Shown here piece after piece: positions 1 through 8,514 of a stretch of 64,000 nucleotides of DNA. The notes under the pieces are model-generated. The model saw only the letters and a list, made by a program, of their open reading frames with translations, was not told where the DNA came from and made no database searches. The stretch spans positions 124,001 through 188,000 of the forward strand of contig NZ_CP047045.1 in NCBI RefSeq assembly GCF_009792355.1, written 5' to 3'. The stretch's first letter is position 1; each line of letters opens with the position of its first letter. This DNA comes from Terricaulis silvestris. Lineage in GTDB: Bacteria > Pseudomonadota > Alphaproteobacteria > Caulobacterales > Aquidulcibacteraceae. A program made the translations under genes and the position numbers.

Positions 1-462
1 CGCAAGATTGGTGTCGAGCCGCGCCATCGGTTGGCCTTCGCGCACGTACTCGCCTTCATCGACCAGGAGTTGAAGGATGCGCACGCCGGTCGCCGGCGCC
101 GAAACCTGAATGTCGCGCACAGGGCGAGCCTCGCCATTGAGAGAGATCGTTGCGTGGAATGGGCGCTCGGCGGTCGTGATCACGCTGACGGCTTGCGCGG
201 TGGAAACAGGCGTATGCACAGCGCCGTCACCGCCCAAGCGGCTCAGCACGAACATGACGGCGATTACCGCGACGATGCCGATGCCCAGCATTGTCAGAAC
301 ACGGCGGCGATGACTCGGATCGTCGGGATCGCCCGCCGCTCGGCGCCAAGCGTTCTCGCCGGCGCCCTTAGCTGTTTGCAAAGCACGACCGCCAGCATCG
401 GCGGCGCGTTTGAACAAACCCTCCGCGCGGGTGAACTCTTCGGGATTCTCGGGCTTATTCAT
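1..462 (-). CDS. Efflux periplasmic adaptor (membrane fusion protein), partial
   Basis: The reading frame is open to the left edge, so only the first 154 residues are visible. A cytoplasmic N-terminus of about 54 residues precedes one membrane anchor (about residues 57-76). After it come a beta-strand segment and the start of a lipoyl/barrel-sandwich domain (SAPATGVRILQLLVDEGEYV, then REGQPMARLD), typical of HlyD/AcrA-type adaptors, which join an inner-membrane pump to an outer-membrane channel. It begins inside the end of the TetR gene (8-base overlap), so the two are probably cotranscribed. The outer-membrane factor is encoded divergently at 1236. The transporter itself should lie beyond the left edge. 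The long N-terminal cytoplasmic extension is slightly unusual. Family assignment is firm; the pump class (RND, MFS or ABC) cannot be told. Confidence 0.85.
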   Translation of the reverse strand, partial: MNKPENPEEFTRAEGLFKRAADAGGRALQTAKGAGENAWRRAAGDPDDPSHRRRVLTMLGIGIVAVIAVMFVLSRLGGDGAVHTPVSTAQAVSVITTAERPFHATISLNGEARPVRDIQVSAPATGVRILQLLVDEGEYVREGQPMARLDTNLA

Positions 463-1057
463 GACGTGGGCTCAGATAGCGCTCCGCGAGCGCGCGGAAT
501 TGGAGGAGGGCGGCGTCTGGGTCCGTGTCGCGCAGAAATGCGCGCCTCAGACCTATGCCTTCGAGGGCGGCGAACAAGGTGTTCACCGTCATTTCTGCGT
601 CGAGTGACGGATCAACTTCACCGCGCTCTTGCGCGGCCTTCATCGCCTTCGTGAAAACTTTGACACTTTGCGCATCGGTCGCGCGCAATGGCGTCGACAC
701 AGAATCGTCACGAATGGCTTCGGCGAAAATGTCCGCGATCAAAGATCCGTCACCGTCGGCGAACTTCTGCATGAAGCCGCGGCAGGCCAAGCACATCGCT
801 TCGATGATGCCGTGCTCTTCGGCGGCGCGCAGAAACGCTTCGTCGCTTTCGCCGCGCGAGTCTTCGGCGATAGCGCCGATGATTTCCGCCTTGGAGGCGA
901 AATAGCGATAGAGCGCGCCGGCGCTGATGCCGGCCTCGGCGCAGATCTCGGCCATCGTGGCTTGGTGGAAGCCGCGCTTACGGAAGCAGGCGATCGCCGC
1001 GTCCATGATCTGCCGGCGCCGGCGATCAGCCAGTTCGGGATCGGCAAGGCGGGCCAA
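455..1057 (-). CDS. TetR/AcrR family transcriptional regulator
   Basis: A 200-residue protein with an N-terminal TetR helix-turn-helix at about residues 10-60 (IMDAAIACFRKRGFHQATM, then AGISAGALYRYFASK) and a C-terminal all-helical ligand domain. The start is a TTG at 1057; an in-frame stop lies just upstream, and a GGGGAT stretch serves as a plausible ribosome site. The gene overlaps the downstream efflux adaptor and faces the NodT-type gene. A perfect dyad in the shared intergenic region is the likely operator. Such TetR proteins usually repress their own operon and the pump and release DNA on binding a pump substrate. Ligand unknown. Confidence 0.9.
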   Translation of the reverse strand: MARLADPELADRRRRQIMDAAIACFRKRGFHQATMAEICAEAGISAGALYRYFASKAEIIGAIAEDSRGESDEAFLRAAEEHGIIEAMCLACRGFMQKFADGDGSLIADIFAEAIRDDSVSTPLRATDAQSVKVFTKAMKAAQERGEVDPSLDAEMTVNTLFAALEGIGLRRAFLRDTDPDAALLQFRALAERYLSPRHE

Positions 1058-1112
1058 GGATCATCCCCAAAACAAAATCAGCCCTTGCGGGGCTTCGCTG
1101 CAACGCATATAA

Positions 1113-1126
1113 AACGAATGTTCGTT
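1113..1126. promoter_or_regulatory. Probable TetR operator dyad
   Basis: AACGAA-TG-TTCGTT is a perfect inverted repeat with 6-base arms, embedded in an AT-rich stretch between the divergent TetR/adaptor operon and the NodT-type gene. GAACnnnGTTC-like cores of this kind are common TetR-family operators. Its position would let one dimer control both directions. Confidence 0.65.
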
Positions 1127-1235
1127 CTATAAATGTTAAGGGTGGACGACGTCAAGTCGAAATCCCAAGTCCTGGACCAACAAACTCTTCGGCCGATCCG
1201 CTGAAGGAAGAACTAAGCTACTGAGGAGTAAGGGA

Positions 1236-2681
1236 ATGGTCGCCTTCCGGCCCTGGATCGGCGGATCGGCGCGTGCCGTGGCTTTGGCCGCGCTGCTCGC
1301 GACGTCCGCCTGCGTGACCATGCCCAGCGAGCGCGCCGAAGCGCCGCTGCTGCCGTCGCAATGGCGCGACGCGCCCGCGGGCGCGGCGCTGCCGGTGACC
1401 GATTGGTGGCAGGGCTTCAACGATCCGGCGCTGACACAGCTGGTGGGCGAAGCGCTAGCCGATGGCCCAACGGTGCAGCTCGCTGTGTCGCGCGTCCGCG
1501 AAGCGCGCGCGCTTTCTTATTCAACGCTGACTCAATTCTTGCCGGAGTTGTTGGCGACCGGCAGCGGCCAATACACGCGCGTCGTCGAAGGCGCGGTCGC
1601 GCCTGGCGCCGAGCGCGAGCAGATGACTGGCGCATACGGCGCCCAAGTGTCGTGGGAATTGCCGTTGTTCGGTATCGGACCGGCGGCGGCCGGCGCTGGC
1701 GCCAACACGCGCGCCGCGGTCGCCGATCTTCGTGGCGCACAAGTCGCGCTCGCCGCGGACGTAGCGCAAGCTTATGTCGATCTGCGCACCGCACAGGCCA
1801 GCTACGCGGCGCTGTCGCAATCAGTGCAAACGTCGGACGAACTTGCGCGCATCCTGCAAACCAGTTTCGAAGCGGGCTTCGCGTCGGAAGCGGACGCCGC
1901 CGATGCGCGACGCTTGGCCGAAAGCACACGTACGCGCTTGCCCGGCTTGGTGATTGAAACGCGCCGCGCTGAGAACGTACTCGCGGTGTTGCGCGGCAAG
2001 GCGCCGGGTACGGAGGAGGCGGGCGTGCAGGCGGTCATAGCCGCTCAAAACGCGCCAATTCCGCATCTTGAGTTGACGTCAGCGCCAGCTGCGCCGGCTG
2101 ATCTTCTCCGCTTGCGCCCTGATGTTGCGCGCGCGGAAGCGCAGACACTTGTCGCCGCTGCGTCGCTGGGTGCGGCGCGCGCTGACTTGTTTCCGCGCTT
2201 GAACCTCACCGGCTCGATCAATGTCACCGACGCGCTGATCGGCAATCCGGCTACAGCCGGGACGACACTCGCGAGCGCGACGCCTTTCATCTCAATCCCG
2301 CTCTTTGATTGGGGCCGCCGCTTTGCTGTGCAACGCCAGCGTGACGCGCAGTTCGACCAATCCTTGATTCAGTATCAGCAGACGGTGACGCAAGCCGTGG
2401 CCGAGGCGTCGAACGCATTGGTCTCGCTGGATCAGGGCCGTTTGCGCCTCGACTCTGCACGTCGCGCCGAACAAGCGGCGGAAACCACGGCGCGCGGTTC
2501 GCGCGCGGCGTACGGCGCTGGCATCCAAAGCTTGGCCGATCGGTTGCGCGCCGAGCAGCAGCTGATCGATGCGAACCTCACGCGCATCGACGCTGAAGCG
2601 CAATCTGCCCGCGCGGCCATCGCCACCTATCGCGCTTTCGGCGGCGGCCCGGCGATCGAAACCACTACCGCGTCGCGCTAG
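1236..2681 (+). CDS. NodT-family outer-membrane efflux lipoprotein
   Basis: A 481-residue lipoprotein with a signal peptide and lipobox ending at Cys26 (LATSAC). It carries the duplicated outer-membrane efflux-protein (TolC/OprM) domain. Recognisable family stretches are WWQGFNDPALTQLVGEAL near residue 58, the LRLRPDVARAEAQ motif near residue 290, and PLFDWGRR near residue 350. It forms the outer-membrane exit duct for a tripartite pump, here with the adaptor encoded divergently. The start is supported by AGGAGTAAGGGA before the ATG. A dyad upstream suggests TetR control. Length is normal for the family. Confidence 0.92.
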   Translation: MVAFRPWIGGSARAVALAALLATSACVTMPSERAEAPLLPSQWRDAPAGAALPVTDWWQGFNDPALTQLVGEALADGPTVQLAVSRVREARALSYSTLTQFLPELLATGSGQYTRVVEGAVAPGAEREQMTGAYGAQVSWELPLFGIGPAAAGAGANTRAAVADLRGAQVALAADVAQAYVDLRTAQASYAALSQSVQTSDELARILQTSFEAGFASEADAADARRLAESTRTRLPGLVIETRRAENVLAVLRGKAPGTEEAGVQAVIAAQNAPIPHLELTSAPAAPADLLRLRPDVARAEAQTLVAAASLGAARADLFPRLNLTGSINVTDALIGNPATAGTTLASATPFISIPLFDWGRRFAVQRQRDAQFDQSLIQYQQTVTQAVAEASNALVSLDQGRLRLDSARRAEQAAETTARGSRAAYGAGIQSLADRLRAEQQLIDANLTRIDAEAQSARAAIATYRAFGGGPAIETTTASR

Positions 2682-2714
2682 GACGAAAGCGCTGCAATCC
2701 GCGACGAAGCGCGA

Positions 2715-2762
2715 TTGACTTTATCGATTACACCTGTAATTGTACGAAGATTACAGGTGTAA
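2715..2762 (+). promoter_or_regulatory. BlaI-type promoter and tandem operator
   Basis: Two 13-base arms, TTACACCTGTAAT (2728-2740) and ATTACAGGTGTAA (2750-2762), form a perfect inverted repeat around a 9-base spacer. Each arm is itself a TACAnnTGTA dyad, the core recognised by BlaI/MecI repressors. TTGACT at 2715-2720 could be the -35 box, with the -10 inside the left arm. The right arm contains AGGTG and ends two bases before the repressor's ATG, so repressor bound here would cover both the promoter and the ribosome site. Confidence 0.75.
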
Positions 2763-2764
2763 AC

Positions 2765-3133
2765 ATGCGCGTCAGTGGTGCGGAAAGTGTGATCATGGAG
2801 GCGCTTTGGAAGCGTCACCCTTTGAGCGCGGACGATATCGTCTCCGATGTCGCGAAAGAGCAGGGCTGGACCGAAGCCACGGTCAAAACGCTGATCAATC
2901 GGCTGCTCACCAAGGATGCCATCACCGCCGAACGCGATGGCCGGCGCTATCTCTACAGCCCGAAGATCGTGCGCGCCGACTACGTCAGCGAAGAAAGCCG
3001 CAACCTGATCGACCGTCTGTTCGATGGCCGGCTCTCATCGCTGGTCACGCATTTCTCAGAGCGCGAACAATTGAGCGCCGACGATATCGCAGAACTGAAA
3101 CGACTGATCGGGGAGCTCGACAATGAGCGCTGA
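2765..3133 (+). CDS. BlaI/MecI/CopY family repressor
   Basis: A 122-residue winged-helix protein of the penicillinase-repressor family. The N-terminal domain has the usual ESVIMEALWKRHPLSADDI and WTEATVKTLINRLLTKDAI segments. The C-terminal part (about residues 75-122) is the dimerisation region. It lies directly behind a tandem operator and overlaps the M56 protease gene by 11 bases, the normal blaI-blaR1 arrangement. Proteolysis triggered by the partner usually inactivates the repressor. No beta-lactamase gene is nearby, so the controlled genes may be only this operon. Confidence 0.92.
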   Translation: MRVSGAESVIMEALWKRHPLSADDIVSDVAKEQGWTEATVKTLINRLLTKDAITAERDGRRYLYSPKIVRADYVSEESRNLIDRLFDGRLSSLVTHFSEREQLSADDIAELKRLIGELDNER

Positions 3134-4601
3134 TCTTCTTGGCCTCCTAATGCGCCTGGTCCTCGTCGTCAGCGCCGCCATCGCATTGGTGCTCGCGCTG
3201 CGCATTCCAATGCGAGCTGCCTTCGGCGCACGCGTTGCGTATGCGTTGTGGCTGCTCGTTCCGATTGCGGCGATTGCGGCGGTGATGCCAGCGCGCCTGG
3301 TTCTGATCGACGCCGCACCTTTGGTTTCAAGCGCCATAGTCGAACAGGGCGCGCCCACCGCAACCGTTGCGACGCCCCCAGCCGATGCGATGTCATCGGC
3401 CGCCACGTTCGCCATATCGCGCCTCGATGCCTACATCATTGCACTGTGGGCCCTTGGCTTTGCGTTCAGCCTTGCGGTGCTCGCGCTTGGTCAACACCGG
3501 TTCCTCCGCCGTCTTGGCGCGCGTCGCGCGGCGAACGGCGTACGCATCGCTGCAACAGACAGCGCCGGGCCCGCTGTGGTCGGCGTCTTTGTCCCCCGTA
3601 TCGTCGTGCCAGTGGATTTCGAAGCGCGCTACACGCCCGCCGAGCGCGAACTGGTGCTGGAGCATGAACGCGCGCACATCAGAGCCGGCGATGTCCAAGT
3701 CAACGCACTCGCGGCGCTGCTGCAATGCGTGTTCTGGTTTAATCCGCTCGCTTACGTGGCCCGCGCCGCACTGCGCATCGACCAGGAGCTCGCCTGCGAC
3801 GAGCGCGTGATGCAGCGCCATGGCTCGGCGCGCCGCGCTTACGCTGAAGCGATGCTCAAAACTCAACTCGCTGCTAGCGCCGTGCCGCTTGGTTGCGCTT
3901 GGCCGCCGGTGGGCGCCCAGCCGCTGAAGCAGCGCATTACCGCGCTCGGGCGCCCGCGCGTCGCCGCAACGCGCCGCGCGTTCGGTGGCGCATTGTGCCT
4001 CGCCGCCACGCTCGTGGTCGCGCTCACGGCGTGGGTCGCGCAACCGCCGCGCCGCGCCTACGCTGACGAAGTGCAAGACGGCGGCTGGTTGCAGCGCTCG
4101 TCCAGCGCACGCCTAGTGCACGCGCTGCAAAACGGCGACGTCGCTGAAGCGCGTGACCTCATCGCGGCTGGCGCCGACGTCAATCACTGGATCCCCGGTG
4201 ACGGCACGCCGCTCATCATGGCCGCGCGGCTTAACGATCTCGATATGGCGCGCGATCTGCTCGAAGCCGGCGCCGATGTAGATCAAGTCGCGCGCGGCGA
4301 AGGCAACGCGCTGATCGTCGCCAGTCAGTTAGGCAATGTCGAGATGGCGCGCCTGTTCGTGCAAGCCGGCGCCGATGTGAACGCTATCGTGCCGTCCGAC
4401 GAAACGCCGCTTATCAATGCTGCGCGCAGGAACCGCCTAGTAGTCGCGCGCTACCTCATCAATCACGGCGCCGATGTGAATCTCGCCGTGCGCGCGCCGA
4501 TTGTTGACGGCAACGAACTTCGATCGCCATTGCAAATGGCGCGCAGGGGAGGTCACGTCGAAATGATCGATCTGCTCCGCCAAGCCGGCGCCCGCGGCTA
4601 G
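3123..4601 (+). CDS. M56 (BlaR1-like) membrane metallopeptidase with C-terminal ankyrin repeats
   Basis: A 492-residue protein. Two N-terminal membrane segments (about residues 5-28 and 38-62) and another near 105-123 precede an M56 zinc-protease domain with HERAH (181-185) and the downstream glutamate in QELACDERV. A further membrane segment lies at about 284-303. In BlaR1 an extracellular penicillin-binding domain follows. Here residues about 325-490 are instead four to five ankyrin repeats (GADVNHWIPGDGTPLIMAAR, GADVDQVARGEGNALIVAS, GADVNAIVPSDETPLINAAR). It overlaps the BlaI gene, so it probably senses an envelope signal and cleaves that repressor. What the ankyrin domain senses is unknown. 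Confidence 0.88.
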   Translation: MSADLLGLLMRLVLVVSAAIALVLALRIPMRAAFGARVAYALWLLVPIAAIAAVMPARLVLIDAAPLVSSAIVEQGAPTATVATPPADAMSSAATFAISRLDAYIIALWALGFAFSLAVLALGQHRFLRRLGARRAANGVRIAATDSAGPAVVGVFVPRIVVPVDFEARYTPAERELVLEHERAHIRAGDVQVNALAALLQCVFWFNPLAYVARAALRIDQELACDERVMQRHGSARRAYAEAMLKTQLAASAVPLGCAWPPVGAQPLKQRITALGRPRVAATRRAFGGALCLAATLVVALTAWVAQPPRRAYADEVQDGGWLQRSSSARLVHALQNGDVAEARDLIAAGADVNHWIPGDGTPLIMAARLNDLDMARDLLEAGADVDQVARGEGNALIVASQLGNVEMARLFVQAGADVNAIVPSDETPLINAARRNRLVVARYLINHGADVNLAVRAPIVDGNELRSPLQMARRGGHVEMIDLLRQAGARG

Positions 4602-4636
4602 CGAAACACCCCGTAAATTCAAGAAGGAGTTGCGCG

Positions 4637-6166
4637 ATGGCAATCATCGACGCCCGAGATTTGCCCGAAGCGACCGAGATCGAAGCCGATCTCGTCATCA
4701 TCGGCGGCGGCATGGCGGGCATCGCCATCGCCACCGAATGGGCCGGCGCCAACAAGAGCGTTGCGATCCTCGAAAGCGGCGGCCTGGAGTTCGACCAGAC
4801 CATCCAGGATCTCTACCGCGGCAGCGGCGTGATGCGCGCGCCCGACAATCCGGAAGCGTCGCTCGATGATTACACGTGGCAGTCGCGCATGCGCATCCTC
4901 GGCGGCTCGGCCGCGATCTGGGGCGGCAAGTGCGTGCCGCTCGACGAAGCGGACTTCACACGCCGCGATTGGCTCTCGCGCACCGGTTGGCCGATGACGC
5001 GCGCGCAGTTGCAGCCGTACTACGATCGCGCTTGCCGCTTGCTCGAGATTCCGCTGTTCGATCGCGACTTCGATTCCAGCTCGGAAGAGGGAAGGCCCGC
5101 GCTCACCGTGAACGGCGCGCGCGATTTCTTTTCCGCGCCGCGCTACTTTTCGCCGGTGGGCGGCGGCGCTGACCGCGACAAGTTCGATCGCTTCCGCACC
5201 GCGCCCTCGGAAGCCGCGAACGTCAACGTCTACCTCCACGCCAACGTCACTGAGATTCGCAAGCGCCGCCGTGGCCGCCGCATCAGCGATCTCGCCGTCG
5301 CGTGCCTGAACGGCAAACGCCACACCGCGCGCGGGCGCGCTTATGTATTGGCGACCGGCGGCATCGAGAACGTGCGTTTGTTGCTGGCGTCCGATCTCGG
5401 CAACGACAGCGATCAGCTCGGCCGCAACTTCATGGGCCACGTCACCTACGGCCAGTTCGAGGACGAAAAGCCGATCTCGATGTTCGCACTCAGCGACGCG
5501 CAGCGTGCGATGACGCTCTACACCGACAACGGCCGTGACAAAGTCCATTGCGTGCTGGCGGCGACGCTTGAAGCGCAGCGCCGCTTCAACATGGGCAATT
5601 TCACCGCCACCATGGTCAACGCCACGTTCCCGCCGAACGCTAACGTCGAAGCGGCGCGCATGCTCGCGTCAATGCTGGATCAGAACGGTCTCCGCGCCGA
5701 ACCTGCGCAGCGCGTTGCAATCTATTTTATGGCCGAGCACATGCCTAACCCCGAAAGCCGCATCACGCTCGATATTGCGAACGTCGATGCGTTGGGCATT
5801 CCGAAAGTGCGGTTGGATTGGGTCTACACCCGGCGCGACCTCGACAATCTCGAGGCTGGCGTGAACGCGCTCGCGCAGGTGCTGGGCGAGACCAACACCG
5901 GACGTGTCTGTTGGCCGGTGCCGCGCAATGAATGGCTCGCGGGCTTCAGTCCGTCACGCCACCACATGGGCGCAACACGCATGAGCATTGATGCTGACGA
6001 AGGCGTGGTGAACGAACACTGCCGCGTGCACGGCCTCGATAATCTCTACGTCGCCAGCGTCTCGGTGTTTCCAACATCCGGTATCGCCAACCCCACGCTC
6101 ACCCTCATCGCGCTCGCCATGCGCATGTCGGATCATTTGAAGCGCGACCTCGGAGTGCGGTCATGA
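4637..6166 (+). CDS. GMC-family FAD-dependent oxidoreductase
   Basis: A 509-residue flavoprotein. The N-terminal FAD-binding fold shows DLVIIGGGMAGIAIA (about residues 18-32) and a glutamate ending the second strand (ILESGG). GGSAAIWGGKC near residue 95 is the flavin-contact loop. The C-terminal GMC domain has a histidine-rich catalytic stretch (SRHHMGATRMS near residue 441) and ends in FPTSGIANPTLTLIALAMR. Members oxidise alcohols or sugars. A four-base overlap (ATGA) with the next small exported protein suggests a membrane-linked sugar or alcohol dehydrogenase pair. AAGGAG precedes the start. Substrate unknown. Confidence 0.88.
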   Translation: MAIIDARDLPEATEIEADLVIIGGGMAGIAIATEWAGANKSVAILESGGLEFDQTIQDLYRGSGVMRAPDNPEASLDDYTWQSRMRILGGSAAIWGGKCVPLDEADFTRRDWLSRTGWPMTRAQLQPYYDRACRLLEIPLFDRDFDSSSEEGRPALTVNGARDFFSAPRYFSPVGGGADRDKFDRFRTAPSEAANVNVYLHANVTEIRKRRRGRRISDLAVACLNGKRHTARGRAYVLATGGIENVRLLLASDLGNDSDQLGRNFMGHVTYGQFEDEKPISMFALSDAQRAMTLYTDNGRDKVHCVLAATLEAQRRFNMGNFTATMVNATFPPNANVEAARMLASMLDQNGLRAEPAQRVAIYFMAEHMPNPESRITLDIANVDALGIPKVRLDWVYTRRDLDNLEAGVNALAQVLGETNTGRVCWPVPRNEWLAGFSPSRHHMGATRMSIDADEGVVNEHCRVHGLDNLYVASVSVFPTSGIANPTLTLIALAMRMSDHLKRDLGVRS

Positions 6167-6486
6167 GCCTGAACAAAAGAGAGCTGTTGTTGGCGCTGGC
6201 CGCGCTTGGCGCCGGCGCGATGTTGCCGGCCGCTGCGCAGCAAGCGGGGGCGCCCGATCTCTCCGCCGGCCGCGCGATCGGCGACGCGTACCGCGCCGCG
6301 AACGCCGGCGAGGATTGGGGGGCGATCCGCGCTGAACTGGCGCCGAGCGGGCTCGACGCTGCGGCCATCGCTCGCTTGCGCAGCTTGGCCGCCGCCGATT
6401 TCAGCGCGGGCAGGGTGTTCGTGCACGAGGGCTGGCGGCTTTCACGCACCGAGGGGCGGTTATTTGCGCTGCTCGCTGCCGCTTGA
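6163..6486 (+). CDS. Small exported protein, probable subunit partner of the GMC oxidoreductase
   Basis: A 107-residue protein starting inside the GMC gene's stop codon. The N-terminus (KRELLLALAALGAGAMLPAAAQ) is a signal peptide of about 25 residues with an AxA-like cleavage site. The mature part is helical and Ala-rich. GMC sugar dehydrogenases often travel with a small exported gamma subunit (gluconate 2-dehydrogenase subunit 3 type), and the size and coupling fit this. Sequence similarity is too weak for a firm assignment. Confidence 0.65.
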   Translation: MSLNKRELLLALAALGAGAMLPAAAQQAGAPDLSAGRAIGDAYRAANAGEDWGAIRAELAPSGLDAAAIARLRSLAAADFSAGRVFVHEGWRLSRTEGRLFALLAAA

Positions 6487-6548
6487 CCGAGGAAATCCGG
6501 GGCCCGGACTTGCAACCGGACGCAACCGCCGCCATTAAGCGGGCCTCC

Positions 6549-6638
6549 GGAGAGGTGGCCGAGTGGCTGAAGGCGTCAGTCTCGAAAACTGGAGTACTCG
6601 CAAGGGTATCGAGGGTTCGAATCCCTCCCTCTCCGCCA
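6549..6638 (+). tRNA. tRNA-Ser (CGA anticodon)
   Basis: A 90-base type II tRNA. The acceptor stem pairs GGAGAGG with CCTCTCC, followed by discriminator G and an encoded CCA. The anticodon stem TCAGT/ACTGG encloses the loop CTCGAAA, giving anticodon CGA (reads UCG). A long variable arm follows, and the T-arm has GGTTCGAATCC. A tyrosine recombinase begins 93 bases downstream, so the 3' end is a likely integration site. Confidence 0.95.
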
Positions 6639-6731
6639 CCCGCGCCAAATGGCGTTGGAGGCAAAGAAAATCCCGCCGATAAAGGGTTTTTTCCTCTTCA
6701 CGCACTACAAACTACCACTATAAATTGCCCC

Positions 6732-8501
6732 ATGGCTCGGGGACAAAATCGAAAAAAGAAGGTGCCGGGTACGCGGGTTCTTCTTGATGGGACCTATGAG
6801 GCCATCCTCGTGGTTCCAGCGGATTGCCAGGACCGGGTGGGCAAGAAAAACCTCACCCGTCGGCTGGGCACCACACTCTACTCAGACGCCAAGAGACTGG
6901 CGCCGCCGATCTTGCGCGAATTCGAGCTTGTCGTTGAACGGGCGCGTGCTGGCGCATCGGCGCCGGCTGAGCCCGTCGATCCGAGAAAGGCCGTTCGGGC
7001 CATCGAACAATGGCGCGCTGCTGAGCTTTCGCGGGCAGAACTGCGAGCATTCAACCAACCTGACGAAGAGATTCCGGACCCCCAGACCTACTGGAGTGAG
7101 CATTCGGCGTATCGGCTGCGCTACTACGAGCTTCGGGACGGGCTATCTCGTCAAGGACGCTGGGCAGACATCGCAGGCTTCGACGAAAAGCTACTTGGCG
7201 TGCTCGATGATCAGGGGATTCGGCTGAGCGGCACCCACCCGGCAATGACACGGTTGCGTCCGATTTTTCAGGCCGCTTGGTGCGATGTCGTGAAATATGA
7301 GGATGATCTTAGAAGCGGTGCGGTCACACCTGGAGAAACGTCGAATGCGGCAGTGGCGCAGTCAGTCTCGACCGCCTCACAATTCTCAGACCACAACCTT
7401 GAAGGCACGGTGTGGGACGCATTTGTCGCGTGGCGAACTAAGCGTGAGCGGGACGGAGGCGATGCAGGCAAGACGGCGCGAGAGTTTGAAACTCAGGTTA
7501 AGCGTTTCATTGATGTGCATGGTGATCTTCGGCTCGGTCAGATCACGCGGCGACACTGCATCGAATTTCGTAATCTGATGGCTCAGTATCCGGCGAGCGT
7601 ACCCACCGCCATGCGGTCCGAGTCCGTGCGCACTGTCGTCGCTCGATACACGGCGAAAGGTCAAGCGCCTTACAAGCGGCTGGCGGCAAAGACGCTCAAC
7701 GAGAAGGTCTTCGCTGCGCTCCGAGCCGTATTCGCTGATGCGGCTATTGAAAGCGAAAACTTCGTCAATCCCATGCTGAACATCTCCGTGGAGACCACCA
7801 AAAGCGCACCAACTAAGCTCCCTTATAACGATCGCGAGGTGGGAGCATTGTTTGCGAGCGACGTATTTCGCGGAAAGCTTGTTCGCGACAAGAGGGCTGG
7901 TGGCGACGCCCAGAAATGGATTCCACTGCTGGCCGCTTATTCCGGCGCCCGATTGGAAGAACTGGGGCAACTCGCCGTCACCGACATCAAGGAAGAAGAC
8001 GGCGTCCATTACATGCATATTCAGGAGCGATACGACGGCCCCGACCCGGGCTATCTTCGGAGCCTCAAGAATGAAGCTTCCCAACGGAAGGTGCCAATTC
8101 ATTCCGCCTTGCTTGAGCTTGGCTTCCTGCAATTCGTCGACGCCCAGCGTTCCGCTGGAAATATCCACGTGTTTTCTTCGCTCAAGTGGGACGATAAAAA
8201 GAAGCGCGACAAAAGTTACAAGGTGACCGCATCATTGTCGAAGTGGTGGTCCGCGTACTCCAGACTTGTTGTTCCGGATACGCGGAAGTCGTTTCACTCG
8301 TTCCGCCACACCTTCAAAAACCGATTGCGAAACGCCGGTGTGGCTAAGGCGCTGGACGACGCTTTGACTGGCCACATTTCGTCAGACGAAGGCGACCGCT
8401 ACGGGCGAGACCAAGAGGGACTGGGCTTTCGACTTCCGATTTTGGCCGATGCGATTGAACAGCTTTCACATCCGAATATCGACGTTCGGGCCATTCGGTA
8501 G
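6732..8501 (+). CDS. Tyrosine recombinase (phage/island integrase)
   Basis: About 589 residues from the ATG at 6732; the frame is open further upstream through the tRNA, but that part cannot be coding. The C-terminal catalytic domain has the Arg box (YSGARLEELGQL, about residue 407), HSFRHTF (His/Arg about 522-525), GHIS about 545 and the nucleophile in DRYGR about 556. The long N-terminal half should contain the arm-binding and core-binding domains. Immediately behind a tRNA-Ser, it fits an integrase that inserts an element into the tRNA 3' end. No obvious second copy of the tRNA end was seen in the window. Confidence 0.93.
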   Translation: MARGQNRKKKVPGTRVLLDGTYEAILVVPADCQDRVGKKNLTRRLGTTLYSDAKRLAPPILREFELVVERARAGASAPAEPVDPRKAVRAIEQWRAAELSRAELRAFNQPDEEIPDPQTYWSEHSAYRLRYYELRDGLSRQGRWADIAGFDEKLLGVLDDQGIRLSGTHPAMTRLRPIFQAAWCDVVKYEDDLRSGAVTPGETSNAAVAQSVSTASQFSDHNLEGTVWDAFVAWRTKRERDGGDAGKTAREFETQVKRFIDVHGDLRLGQITRRHCIEFRNLMAQYPASVPTAMRSESVRTVVARYTAKGQAPYKRLAAKTLNEKVFAALRAVFADAAIESENFVNPMLNISVETTKSAPTKLPYNDREVGALFASDVFRGKLVRDKRAGGDAQKWIPLLAAYSGARLEELGQLAVTDIKEEDGVHYMHIQERYDGPDPGYLRSLKNEASQRKVPIHSALLELGFLQFVDAQRSAGNIHVFSSLKWDDKKKRDKSYKVTASLSKWWSAYSRLVVPDTRKSFHSFRHTFKNRLRNAGVAKALDDALTGHISSDEGDRYGRDQEGLGFRLPILADAIEQLSHPNIDVRAIR

Positions 8502-8514
8502 GCGTAAATAGCAA

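Noticed and set aside
31-654. 207-codon plus-strand open frame at the left edge
   Set aside because: It spans the opposite strand of two recognisable genes (adaptor and TetR) and has no protein-like features.
4619-5548. Long minus-strand open frame opposite the GMC oxidoreductase
   Set aside because: It is a shadow of a clear GMC gene; high GC removes stops from the opposite strand. It has no family pattern.
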